From NCBI RefSeq assembly GCF_001792775.2, contig NZ_MLGE02000016.1, forward strand, positions 1 through 64,000: a stretch of DNA of 64,000 nt, in the 5' to 3' direction. The translations under genes were made by a program, and so were the position numbers. Source of the DNA: Staphylococcus pseudintermedius (lineage in GTDB: Bacteria; Bacillota; Bacilli; Staphylococcales; Staphylococcaceae). Positions 8,946-20,050 of this stretch are shown here, in pieces; positions within the stretch are counted from its first letter, which is position 1; every line of letters starts with the position of its first letter. The notes under the pieces were generated by a model that searched no databases, was not told the DNA's origin, and saw nothing but the letters and a program-made list of their open reading frames with translations.

Positions 8946-10458
8946 TGATATCTCCACCTCCTAAATACCATTGCTTGTTACGTGTAACTTTGGACTGATG
9001 TTCAAAACGCAACCCAAAATCTTTAGAAACTGAACCACTTGCGATCGTAAAATCAAAATGTACTAATTGTTTCTGTTGCATCAAAGGGTGTGCAGTTTGT
9101 TGGAAACCTAAAATTTTATCCTTTTTAAAAGTCGTCGTTTTAAAACCAAACCATGTCACCTTTCGAATCGATACTTCTTCATCAGTCAACCCTGAACCTG
9201 ACATACGCGTCGCAATCACACTATGAATAATCAAATACAAAATAATGACTGCGATTGGTATCCATATCCACACCCACCAATAATAATGAATGAGTGCACC
9301 GATACCGATTAAAATGACTGACGGTATCCAAAAACGGCGATGAAAACCTTGCCAAGGTAGGCCAGTTTCAACCGGTTGAAACGAATAAATTGGTAGAAGA
9401 GATGCCAAAATTTTCGTACCTTCTCGTTGTTTAATGAACGGCAACACCATAATTTCACCTGACGCAAAATCATCCTCTATATCGACTTCCATATCACTTG
9501 TAATAATAAAATGATATGACGTAAAGCCAAACAAATGTCTAAAAAAGGATTTCTTTTCTTGGACCGCTTGTAATTTAGCGATGGGCAGCGATAAGTTTGT
9601 CACCTTTAATAAGCCATAACGGATTTTTAAAAAGTCACCTGAACGTGTTAAAGTGAATCGATAATACCTCACCATTGTAATGATGACGCCTATAATATAA
9701 GCGATTACAAGAATCCCAATTACTAATGTAATGACTAACGCCACTAAATTCTTAATCCAACTCTCAACTTGACCGAAAATGCCTTCCCACGGGATAATAT
9801 CTTCAAAAGCAGTGACTATCGGACCTACTGTTGCTAATGTAACAAAAACTGCACCACTCGTCATTGCCATTAATAATAAATTTTGGGTAGATAATTGATA
9901 AATCATCTCTGTAGGTGCATTTGTTTTAATGATAGGTGGCGCTTCATAGTGTTCGTCTGTAGCGATACTTGAATGCTCGGACTGCATCTGTCTTCCATCT
10001 TCACTTTCAATTCTCGATTTGGCTTTCTCTATCTCTTCTTGAATCCATTGACTCTGCCTTTTCGTCACCATATTTAAATCAATACCGTCACTAGGTGTTT
10101 TGATTGTGAGTTTCACACCGCCTACTAATTGATGCACAATCGGTTGTACAGTGTCCATGGATTGAATACGACGAATATTAAGTTCTTTTTGCTTCAAGTT
10201 AAACAAGCCACTTTTCACGATAAAATAATCGCCTTCAATCCAGTAGCGTGTGCGATAGATTTCAATCGTCCGGTTAATAAAAACGAGAGTAAACGATAGT
10301 GCGATAAAACTTGGCCATTTATAATTGGTCCAATCTGTAAAATCAAAGCTATCGAGTTGAAACAATACAAATATGATAACAAAAAGAAAGTTACTTTTTA
10401 CTGCTTCAATAATACTTAAAACGTACGAAATAGGGTGCAACCTTTGAGGACTATACAT
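8929..10458 (-). CDS. PH domain-containing membrane protein (YdbT-like)
   Basis: This 509-residue membrane protein carries repeated bacterial PH domains. One near residues 75-140 follows two N-terminal helices (WIEGDYFIVKSGLFNLKQKELNIRRIQSMD). A second near 270-340 follows a helix pair (LLKVTNLSLPIAKLQAVQEKK), and a third C-terminal unit follows another helix pair near 375-420. The architecture is that of YdbT. The ATG at 10458 follows a GGGGGTG site; an upstream GTG overlaps it. It is cotranscribed with two smaller PH proteins and acpS. The biochemical role is unknown. Confidence 0.82.
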   Translation of the reverse strand: MYSPQRLHPISYVLSIIEAVKSNFLFVIIFVLFQLDSFDFTDWTNYKWPSFIALSFTLVFINRTIEIYRTRYWIEGDYFIVKSGLFNLKQKELNIRRIQSMDTVQPIVHQLVGGVKLTIKTPSDGIDLNMVTKRQSQWIQEEIEKAKSRIESEDGRQMQSEHSSIATDEHYEAPPIIKTNAPTEMIYQLSTQNLLLMAMTSGAVFVTLATVGPIVTAFEDIIPWEGIFGQVESWIKNLVALVITLVIGILVIAYIIGVIITMVRYYRFTLTRSGDFLKIRYGLLKVTNLSLPIAKLQAVQEKKSFFRHLFGFTSYHFIITSDMEVDIEDDFASGEIMVLPFIKQREGTKILASLLPIYSFQPVETGLPWQGFHRRFWIPSVILIGIGALIHYYWWVWIWIPIAVIILYLIIHSVIATRMSGSGLTDEEVSIRKVTWFGFKTTTFKKDKILGFQQTAHPLMQQKQLVHFDFTIASGSVSKDFGLRFEHQSKVTRNKQWYLGGGDINGKDE

Positions 10459-10924
10459 CGCTGTCACCCCCTTTTAGTTGCGTAAGACAGAATGATTCAA
10501 TCTCTGTAATCGTGTCGTCATAAAGTAACGGCAACACTAACTCATGTCCAGCTGTATAAAAAGACAATCGATTCAGTTGAAACCGTCTCATCAATGGCCC
10601 CGCTTTCCGTCTCACATACTGGATACGCTCGATTTGAATCACTTCATTGCGTTTAAACCACCAGTTCTTTTGTATTTCAATATAACTGTCCGTCACGCGA
10701 TAATGATAGTAACGATAAAGGAGTATTGGGTGAATCAAATAATATAAAATATCAATCAGTACGAGTCCGATGAAAATATAAGTCCCGTAAAATGGCATAT
10801 CATTGTAAAACCATACAGTGACTGCAGCGGATAAGATGATTAAAGTTACGATGAATTGACAGAAATACCATAACTTTAAATACCGGCGTGCACGTTCGGG
10901 ACTTTGAGTAAATTCAAGTTGCAT
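10451..10924 (-). CDS. PH domain-containing membrane protein (YdbS-like), first of three
   Basis: The 157-residue protein has two membrane helices (about residues 18-70) followed by a bacterial PH domain with the repeated pattern RVTDSYIEIQKNWW...RIQYVRRKAGPLMRRF. It is the first gene of the four-gene run ending in acpS and overlaps the YdbT-like gene by 8 bases. The ATG at 10924 was chosen because an upstream GTG lies in the GGGAGTGA ribosome-binding region. It probably forms a membrane complex with the next gene product; this is inferred from conserved pairing. Confidence 0.8.
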   Translation of the reverse strand: MQLEFTQSPERARRYLKLWYFCQFIVTLIILSAAVTVWFYNDMPFYGTYIFIGLVLIDILYYLIHPILLYRYYHYRVTDSYIEIQKNWWFKRNEVIQIERIQYVRRKAGPLMRRFQLNRLSFYTAGHELVLPLLYDDTITEIESFCLTQLKGGDSDV

Positions 10925-11094
10925 GATGACAGTCACTCCCTAGTAAATTTAGGATTATTATATCATAAACTTTTTTCATTCTGATAGTTCGATATGGTGG
11001 CGTTAGACAAAATTCATTTTAGCCACGATACGCTGTAGTTAAAGATTTACCTTAATTTAGACTCGGAACTTATGCGTCACCCTTAAACAGCATC

Positions 11095-11138
11095 AAAAAA
11101 GCAGCACGTACATCTCCATTGAAATGCACTATGCTGCT
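11095..11138 (-). terminator. Rho-independent terminator after cshA
   Basis: On the minus strand AGCAGCA pairs with TGCTGCT across a loop that itself contains complementary bases, followed by six Ts, about 25 bases after the cshA stop. Confidence 0.85.
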
Positions 11139-11163
11139 AATTATTTAAGTGGTTGAACGCTAA

Positions 11164-12702
<1,539 letters not shown>

Positions 12703-12874
12703 TTAATCTAACTTCTACATATTACCATTTTCGTCACAATACCGCAATAAACGAAAGTTCACTATCATTTAAATTCTTATATATTCTCTATGCTTTGAAT
12801 TCATATCACTACAGAGTTTAGGCCCCGTTTACGCATCTCAAAATAATGATTTTTAATGCGTTCATTTTATTTTT

Positions 12875-12921
12875 TAAAATTAAAAATGGAACAAAGACAG
12901 TGATGATTCACGCTCTGTTCC
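12875..12921 (-). terminator. Terminator after murF
   Basis: On the minus strand GGAACAGAGCGTG pairs with CACTGTCTTTGTTCC, followed by ATTTTTAATTTT. It starts about 10 bases past the murF stop and ends the ddl-murF unit. Confidence 0.75.
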
Positions 12922-12931
12922 AAACTTGATG

Positions 12932-14296
12932 CTATTTTGCTTCTACGAGTGCCTCGACAACTTCTTCTAAATGCATACCTCGAGACGCTTTAACGAGGAC
13001 GACACTATGTTGTTCGACGATAGACGTCAAATAACGCATCAACTTATCTTTTTGATCAAAATGAATCGCCTCATTCACGTACGCCTTGCCCTTTTCATGA
13101 ATGGCCATCGCTCCTTCACCGAACGTATACAGTTGATGAATACCTTTATTTTCAAGGTAAGCCCCAACACTCTCATGCAATTGACGCGATTGTTCACCCA
13201 ATTCGAGTACATCACCGAGCACGAGGATGGTCTCTCCTTTCATATGACTCAATGTATCAATCGCAGCCTTCATACTCGTCGGGCTTGCATTATACGCATC
13301 ATTAATGACCATCGCACCATTCGGCGCCATAAACTTCTGCATGCGCATATCTGTCAGCTTGAGCGACGTTAATTGCTGTTGAATTTGTTCATCTGTTAAA
13401 CCCATGATTCGGCCCACTGCAATTGCAATCGTTGCATTACGCATATTATGTTCACCTAAAATAGGAATCGTGTAGGTCACGTCATCATTCACTGTGAACG
13501 TAATGCCCTCTTCAAGATGAGACACCATTTGACATTGCATATCATTCTTAGCTGACAAACCAACACTCACTTGATGTGCAGATGTTAACGTCTCTACATG
13601 CGGTTTTAACAATGGTTCGTCTCCATCATAAATGAAATAACCTTCTGATTTTAAACCTGACACAATTTCAAACTTCGCTTTGGCAATCCCTTCTCTTGAT
13701 CCTAAATCTTGCATATGGGATTCGCCGATATTCGTAATCACCGCAAAATCCGGTTGTGCAATGTTAGACAGTAACTCAATCTCATGAAAACCTGACATGC
13801 CCATTTCTAAAATTGAAACTTCCGTATCTTCGTTCAACTCTAAAATTGTTAACGGCATGCCGATTTCGTTATTGTAATTGCCTTGCGTTTTTTGTACACG
13901 GAACTTTCCAGATAAGACATTTTCTAACATATCTTTTGTCGTCGTCTTTCCGTTTGAACCTGTGACAGCAATCACTGTTGGCGCCACATGTTGTAAATAC
14001 GCCTTTGCCAACTGTTGCAGTGCAGTCAATGTGTTTTCTACAAAAACGACTGGTCCGTTCGTTGGTGCTGTCAATGTACTATCTCGTTGGAAAAACGTCG
14101 CACCTGCCCCATCGTTCAATGCTTGTTCACTGTACTGATGACCGTCAACATTTTCACCTTTAAAAGGAATAAATAACTGCCCATGTTGAATATGTCTTGA
14201 ATCAATTGTGACACCCTTAATTTCAACGTCTAAGTATTGCGCATCAATATCACAGTCTATCCACTCTGCAAGTTGTTTCAACGTTATATTTATCAT
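12932..14296 (-). CDS. murF: UDP-N-acetylmuramoyl-tripeptide--D-alanyl-D-alanine ligase
   Basis: The 454-residue Mur ligase adds D-Ala-D-Ala to the UDP-MurNAc tripeptide in the cytoplasm. An N-terminal substrate domain (1-95) is followed by the ATP loop VTGSNGKTTTKD near residue 110, the YNNEIGMPLT and GESHMQDLG motifs, and the C-terminal INDAYNASPTSM segment. The ATG at 14296 lies 8 bases after GGAG. It follows ddl after 11 bases, so the D-Ala-D-Ala dipeptide maker and user are cotranscribed. Confidence 0.96.
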   Translation of the reverse strand: MINITLKQLAEWIDCDIDAQYLDVEIKGVTIDSRHIQHGQLFIPFKGENVDGHQYSEQALNDGAGATFFQRDSTLTAPTNGPVVFVENTLTALQQLAKAYLQHVAPTVIAVTGSNGKTTTKDMLENVLSGKFRVQKTQGNYNNEIGMPLTILELNEDTEVSILEMGMSGFHEIELLSNIAQPDFAVITNIGESHMQDLGSREGIAKAKFEIVSGLKSEGYFIYDGDEPLLKPHVETLTSAHQVSVGLSAKNDMQCQMVSHLEEGITFTVNDDVTYTIPILGEHNMRNATIAIAVGRIMGLTDEQIQQQLTSLKLTDMRMQKFMAPNGAMVINDAYNASPTSMKAAIDTLSHMKGETILVLGDVLELGEQSRQLHESVGAYLENKGIHQLYTFGEGAMAIHEKGKAYVNEAIHFDQKDKLMRYLTSIVEQHSVVLVKASRGMHLEEVVEALVEAK

Positions 14297-14307
14297 AGTC
14301 AAAACTC

Positions 14308-15456
<1,149 letters not shown>

Positions 15457-15468
15457 TTAGCAATTTGA

Positions 15469-15497
15469 TTACAACTTATGTAAAATCGGTATATAAT
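15469..15497 (+). promoter_or_regulatory. σA promoter of rodA
   Basis: TTACAA (15469-15474) and TATAAT (15492-15497) are separated by 17 bases, about 35 bases upstream of the rodA start. Confidence 0.7.
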
Positions 15498-15531
15498 GAC
15501 AATATAGAATTTATGTGTAAAGGAGATTGGC

Positions 15532-16740
15532 ATGGTATCCTCTCGTCAACTAACGCAGAAGTCGTTTTTGCGCCGCTTAGATTGGCCACTCATCGCACTG
15601 ATTATAATCCTTTGTATCATTAGTGTTACGACGATCCATTCGGCAATGGGTGGCGGTCAATATAGCCTTGATTTCGGTGTCAGACAGATTTTTTATTACA
15701 TACTAGGTGCAATCATTGCGTTCATGATTATGCTGTTTTCACCTAAAAAGATTCGCAATTACACTTATACGGTATACATTATTTTTAATATTTTACTATT
15801 TGGATTAATACTCCTACCAGAATCTTCCATTACACCTGTGATTAACGGGGCAAAAAGTTGGTATCGTTTCGGTCCAATCAGTATTCAACCTTCAGAATTC
15901 ATGAAAATTGTACTCATTCTTGTCATTTCAAAGGTTGTCGCACAACATAATCGTTTCACCTTCAATAAATCATTTCAAACAGACGTCATGTTATTACTGA
16001 AAATTGCAGGTGTGAGCTTCGTTCCAATTGCATTAATTTTATTACAAAATGACTTAGGAACAACACTCGTCTTTTTAGCGATTATTGCAGGTATCGTGAT
16101 TGTAAGTGGTGTCACATGGAAAATTTTAGCCCCTTTATTTGGTAGCGCAATCGTTCTAGGTGGCAGCTTAATCTTGTCTATTATTTATAAACCGAGCTTG
16201 ATTGAAAATGTAGCCGGTATTAAAACGTATCAATTAGGACGTATCAACTCTTGGCTCGATCCGTACGCATACAGTTCTGGCGATGGATTCCATTTAACAG
16301 AGTCGTTAAAAGCTATTGGTTCTGGTCAGCTCATCGGAAAAGGATTAAATAACGGCGAAGTTTATATTCCTGAAAATCATACAGACTTTATTTTTTCAGT
16401 TATTGGAGAAGAATTCGGCTTTTTAGGCTCAGTCATCTTATTAGGTGTCTTTTTATTATTACTCCTTCACTTAATTCGTATGGCAATGAATTCCGATGAT
16501 CTGTTCAACAAATCGTTTATTATCGGTTTTATTAGTTTATTGTTGTTCCATATTTTTCAAAACATTGGCATGACGATTCAACTTTTACCGATTACAGGGA
16601 TTCCATTACCCTTTATAAGTTACGGTGGGAGTTCGCTCTGGAGTCTCATGTCAGGCGTCGGTGTGTTGTTGAGCATTCATTATCATACACCGAAAAAGTA
16701 TAACGATGAAGCAACTACACAAAAACGTACAACATCATAA
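15532..16740 (+). CDS. rodA: SEDS-family peptidoglycan glycosyltransferase RodA/FtsW
   Basis: The 402-residue polytopic membrane protein has about ten hydrophobic helices and the SEDS signatures PSEFMKI (near residue 122), ENHTDFIFSVIGEEFG (near 282) and GIPLPFISYGGSS (near 361). It polymerises lipid II together with a class B PBP. AAGGAG precedes the ATG by 6 bases. The gene stands alone on the plus strand, divergent from ddl. RodA is preferred over FtsW because of its position beside ddl-murF in staphylococci. Confidence 0.9.
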   Translation: MVSSRQLTQKSFLRRLDWPLIALIIILCIISVTTIHSAMGGGQYSLDFGVRQIFYYILGAIIAFMIMLFSPKKIRNYTYTVYIIFNILLFGLILLPESSITPVINGAKSWYRFGPISIQPSEFMKIVLILVISKVVAQHNRFTFNKSFQTDVMLLLKIAGVSFVPIALILLQNDLGTTLVFLAIIAGIVIVSGVTWKILAPLFGSAIVLGGSLILSIIYKPSLIENVAGIKTYQLGRINSWLDPYAYSSGDGFHLTESLKAIGSGQLIGKGLNNGEVYIPENHTDFIFSVIGEEFGFLGSVILLGVFLLLLLHLIRMAMNSDDLFNKSFIIGFISLLLFHIFQNIGMTIQLLPITGIPLPFISYGGSSLWSLMSGVGVLLSIHYHTPKKYNDEATTQKRTTS

Positions 16741-16743
16741 AAA

Positions 16744-16783
16744 GAAAGAGGCTGAGGAACAAAATGTTTCCCCAACCTCTTTT
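16744..16783. terminator. Bidirectional terminator between rodA and the SasD-like gene
   Basis: AAAGAGGCTGAGGAAAC pairs imperfectly with GTTTCCCCAACCTCTTT and is T-rich on both flanks. It serves the convergent genes rodA (plus) and the surface protein gene (minus). The core resembles the 'aggctggga' hairpins seen elsewhere in this window. Confidence 0.8.
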
Positions 16784-16789
16784 TAATTA

Positions 16790-17518
16790 TTAATTTGTTT
16801 TGCGTCGTCGTGTAAAGAACGCGATGACACCTAATGCGATCATTGAAAGTGCAAGTGCTGTTTGACTGATTGCATTCACTTGTGATTCCCCTGCTGCTGG
16901 TAACATTTTGGCTGCTTTATCTTGTTGTTTCGCTGGTGCTACTTTTGCAGTCGCCATCTTTTTATCTGCTTTTGGTTGTGCAGTTTGTGTTGTCACGTCT
17001 TTTTTCTTCATATCTTGGGCTGACGCTCCCGAAGATTTTGTTACTTTGTGGTCATCATTAGATTTTGCGTCTCCCGTACCATCCGTATGTTTAGTAGCTG
17101 GTCCTATTAATGCTGGTGGTTCAATTTGTAAATCACTCGGTACCGTATCTTGATCATCTGCCGGTGTATCAACCAAATCTTTCATCGCATTTGGATCTTC
17201 AATTTTTAAAACATCAAAATGTGGATTTGTATTCGGTTCTGTAATCGATCCATCTTTATTCAATACACCGTACGGCACTGCGCCTTCTGGTGGATTCGTT
17301 GCCATACGTTTTAAATACGCAGCATCATCTTCGCCTTCTAGATGCGGGTAAATGCAAGTCGGTTTATGGATTATCGGTGTCACTTCTTTTTTCGCCTCAT
17401 CCTTAACCATCACATTCGGAGCATCTGTAGCACCCTTTTCCGCCGCTTGCGTGTCATGCGCATAAACTTGTGTCGCCGCTGTAGCAATCAAACCTGTAAC
17501 AACTAATTTTTTTAACAT
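16790..17518 (-). CDS. sasD: SasD-like cell-wall-anchored surface protein with LPAAG sorting motif
   Basis: The 242-residue protein has a signal peptide (residues 1-20, cleavage near VYA or TQA) and a Lys/Asp/Pro-rich stalk. The sorting signal is LPAAG at residues 206-210, followed by a hydrophobic helix and a RRRK tail. The length and the unusual LPAAG match S. aureus SasD as I remember it. There is no YSIRK motif. The stalk (about 125-200) is low-complexity, rich in K, D, T and A. It is 20 bases downstream of the secreted protease gene, so the two may be cotranscribed. Ligand or role is unknown. Confidence 0.8.
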   Translation of the reverse strand: MLKKLVVTGLIATAATQVYAHDTQAAEKGATDAPNVMVKDEAKKEVTPIIHKPTCIYPHLEGEDDAAYLKRMATNPPEGAVPYGVLNKDGSITEPNTNPHFDVLKIEDPNAMKDLVDTPADDQDTVPSDLQIEPPALIGPATKHTDGTGDAKSNDDHKVTKSSGASAQDMKKKDVTTQTAQPKADKKMATAKVAPAKQQDKAAKMLPAAGESQVNAISQTALALSMIALGVIAFFTRRRKTN

Positions 17519-17538
17519 GTGAGTTCATCCCTTTAAAA

Positions 17539-18903
17539 TTATTTTTTCACTGTAACTGAGCGCGTATTAATATAACCCATCCACTTATTTTTATTATCAT
17601 ATAGCGAAAAATACTTCTGACCATTTGGGTGATAATATTCATACTTTGCAGTGTATTCCTTACCAAACTTAATGTTTTTCAAATCTGCTTTTTTACTAAA
17701 GTCTAAACTTCTCCAAACAGCAAACTTCCCTTTATTTATGATGATATTCTTATTGTATTTGTGTGCATTTGGAGCTTTAAGAAAAGTTACAGATTGGCTA
17801 TTAATATATCCAACCCATTTATTTTCAGAATTGTATAATGAGTAATATTTTTGACCATTTGGATGATTATATACGTACTTTGCTTCATATGCATCACCTT
17901 TTTTAATTTTTTTAGAATCTTTACTCATTGAAAATTCTAAATTAGACCAAAGTTTAATATTCTTTTTATCTATTTGCACAAATTTTCCAAAATGATGTGC
18001 AACAGGTGTTCCCATCCAATGTTTAATGTAGTCTATTTTTAAAGCATTAAGCCTCACTCCACCGTTATAATCCGAAGCACCAAATGTATGAACGGCAATG
18101 ATTTTATTTTGTTTATTTCGCACACTACTACCACTTTGTCCAAAAAATGTATCTAAATAATAATACAAAATATTATCAGTTATTTTTTTGAGATTACCAT
18201 TGGATTTATACTGTACTTCTCCTGATTTATCTCCAGGAAAGCCAGATGTTTCAATTTCCTCATCTTTACTTATTTTTGATGTTAGACCTAATGTTCCAGT
18301 TTTCTTTCCTAATTTAGAGTCTAATTTAATAATTGCTAAATCATAATCTTGATTAGATGAATCCTTCCATTTTTTAAAGGTTAATATTTTCTTTGATTTT
18401 GCTTTACCTATTGTATACTTGGATCCCTTTTTACCTGCATAAACAGTAACTTCAGCAGCCCATCCTAATTTAGAAGAGTACACATTATGGGCTGCAGTCA
18501 GTACAGTATCCTCACCAATCATTGTTCCAGAACCACTATAAACATTTCCATCAGAAAATGTCATATTTAAAAGTACAACTTGCTTATATGGTGAAGATAA
18601 ATAATTATCTACTACTTTTCTCTGATCTTTTCCAAAAATTCTTTCATTAGTATTACCATACATATATTCAATAGGCAAAACTTTGCTTTGGTCTATTTCC
18701 ATATTACCTGAAATAGGTTCTTCTGTTGCTTCAATTGGTAATACTTCTGAGTTTATTGATGATGTTTCAGGATATTCTTGATTCTCAACTATTCCATCAC
18801 TAGCAACATAAGCCTCTTCAGCCAAAGCGACAGATTTATAGTTAATCAATGAAAACAACATTAAAACAGAGCTTAATAATACAAAACTAAATTTGACTTT
18901 CAA
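17539..18903 (-). CDS. Secreted V8-type serine protease with C-terminal GW-like repeats
   Basis: The 454-residue protein has a signal peptide (1-28, ALA/EE) and an acidic pro-region to about 85. A chymotrypsin-fold S1B domain carries the triad His139 (TAAH), Asp188 (QDYDLAII) and Ser257 (GQSG). Two repeats of about 75 residues follow (302-376 and 380-454), each with a HPNGQKY motif and a W[VM]GYIN motif, resembling the GW/SH3-like cell-wall-binding modules of Atl and InlB. The start is TTG after AGGTGGGTGAT. S. aureus SspA and Spl proteases lack such repeats as far as I recall. Cleavage specificity cannot be read from the sequence. It appears more AT-rich than its neighbours, hinting at acquisition. 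Confidence 0.8.
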   Translation of the reverse strand: MKVKFSFVLLSSVLMLFSLINYKSVALAEEAYVASDGIVENQEYPETSSINSEVLPIEATEEPISGNMEIDQSKVLPIEYMYGNTNERIFGKDQRKVVDNYLSSPYKQVVLLNMTFSDGNVYSGSGTMIGEDTVLTAAHNVYSSKLGWAAEVTVYAGKKGSKYTIGKAKSKKILTFKKWKDSSNQDYDLAIIKLDSKLGKKTGTLGLTSKISKDEEIETSGFPGDKSGEVQYKSNGNLKKITDNILYYYLDTFFGQSGSSVRNKQNKIIAVHTFGASDYNGGVRLNALKIDYIKHWMGTPVAHHFGKFVQIDKKNIKLWSNLEFSMSKDSKKIKKGDAYEAKYVYNHPNGQKYYSLYNSENKWVGYINSQSVTFLKAPNAHKYNKNIIINKGKFAVWRSLDFSKKADLKNIKFGKEYTAKYEYYHPNGQKYFSLYDNKNKWMGYINTRSVTVKK

Positions 18904-19763
18904 TTTCTATCACCCACCTATTTTTAACATAAACTACAATTTTTACTCCTTTCTTTATAATTAGTCACAGTGTTCTAAGCATTGACAAAACACGAGAGAT
19001 CTATCTTATTCAATTATACATAACAAACGATATTACATTCAACAACACTTTAAATGTTTTATATTTAGATTTCCTTTAATTTAATTTTTATATATTATTT
19101 ATTCTGAGCCCTTCATATAATTCGTATGTATTATCAATAAAAATACTAAGCATATATTTTAGAATTAGATTTAAGCACAAAGTAATTTATATTTTATCTC
19201 TAGTACTAATTCTTGTATAAAAGCAATACGTTCAGAAATTTATAATCTTCACCATTATGCAGCTTTCATAAGTAAAACTATCCCACTAAAAACCATTCAA
19301 TCCTCCTTAAAATTAATTACTATTGTCAACCGCTGATTCGTTTTAGATTCAATCGATAGAACACATCAATTTATACCAAAAACATATAAACTTATATATT
19401 AAGATTTTGATGTTCATATCGCTACATCTCCCTTGTTTTTTCACCATGATGTACACTTCGATTTTGTCATCGGGTTCTCTCTTAAACTTATATTGATTTT
19501 GGATTGCGGAACTGGCCGAGACTCCTGAGGGATCAGACGTAGCCGAAAATCCAATTCGGCCACCATCCAGTGTTCTCTCCAATCAAGCCGAATTTAGTTG
19601 AGGCAAGTCCCCTAGGAAAGCAAGGCCAAAGAGGAGCAATCAACAAAATCAATAATATTTCTATAACTCCCCCGATTACAAAATCGAAGATACTCAACGA
19701 AGTGTTTAAAAGGTAGAGTTGATATTTAGCTAAGTGTTTAAAAAGGTAAAGTTTAAAAATCTG
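18904..19763. other. Gene-poor AT-rich stretch with a structured intergenic repeat
   Basis: I see no convincing gene in these 860 bases. The left part (18904-19500) is AT-rich. The part 19505-19640 is abruptly GC-richer and contains GACTCCTGAGGGA and CCTAGGAAAGC blocks around a GCCGAA/TTCGGC stem; it is listed separately as a repeat. Minus-strand reading frames of 77 and 84 codons cross the repeat but show no family features. Confidence 0.5.
19508..19640. repeat. Structured intergenic repeat-like element
   Basis: The stretch carries GACTCCTGAGGGATCAG, a GCCGAA-N7-TTCGGC hairpin (about 19542-19560) and CCCCTAGGAAAGCAAGGCC. From memory it resembles an interspersed element of staphylococcal genomes with GACTCCTGAGGGAGCAG and CCTAGGAAAGCGAAGCC blocks. 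The likeness is recalled, not computed. Strand and function are unknown. Confidence 0.4.
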
Positions 19764-19806
19764 AAAAAAAGCACCTAGACGTGACATCAGTCAACATCTA
19801 AGTGCT
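19764..19806 (-). terminator. Terminator after the 48-residue ORF
   Basis: On the minus strand AGCACTTAGATG pairs with CGTCTAGGTGCT and is followed by seven Ts. It begins 13 bases after the stop of the small ORF, which supports that ORF being a real transcription unit. Confidence 0.8.
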
Positions 19807-19818
19807 TCTCAAACATAC

Positions 19819-19965
19819 TTAATAAGGTTTCAATTTCTCAGTTGCAGGATTAGGTTTGGGTAATGATCGCATAATATCTAATCGGGGCTTCGTTTTTTTC
19901 ACCTTCACACCGATTGAAGATAACATTTGGACCACATTTTGAAGCTTATCATTCTTTTTCGCCAT
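19819..19965 (-). CDS. Small basic protein of 48 residues, unknown function
   Basis: The frame encodes a 48-residue lysine- and proline-rich protein starting MAKKNDKLQNVVQMLSSIG, with a central KVKKTKPR and ending KLKPY. A GGGGTGATC ribosome-binding sequence precedes the ATG at good distance, and a strong terminator follows the stop, so it is probably expressed. No membrane segment, cysteine or known motif is visible. It lies between the repeat patch and copA, which runs in the same direction, so it may be reached by read-through from the copper operon. I do not recognise the family. Confidence 0.6.
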   Translation of the reverse strand: MAKKNDKLQNVVQMLSSIGVKVKKTKPRLDIMRSLPKPNPATEKLKPY

Positions 19966-20050
19966 TTGATCACCCCGTATTCTGCTATCTACTCCTTTAT
20001 CTTACCCTAAATTGTAGCGCTTTACTACACCAAATTGTAAATTGATAAAA

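Noticed and set aside
19349-19787. Minus-strand frames of 77 and 84 codons in the protease-copA gap
   Set aside because: They run across the GC-rich repeat, have no ribosome-binding site of note and no recognisable family features.
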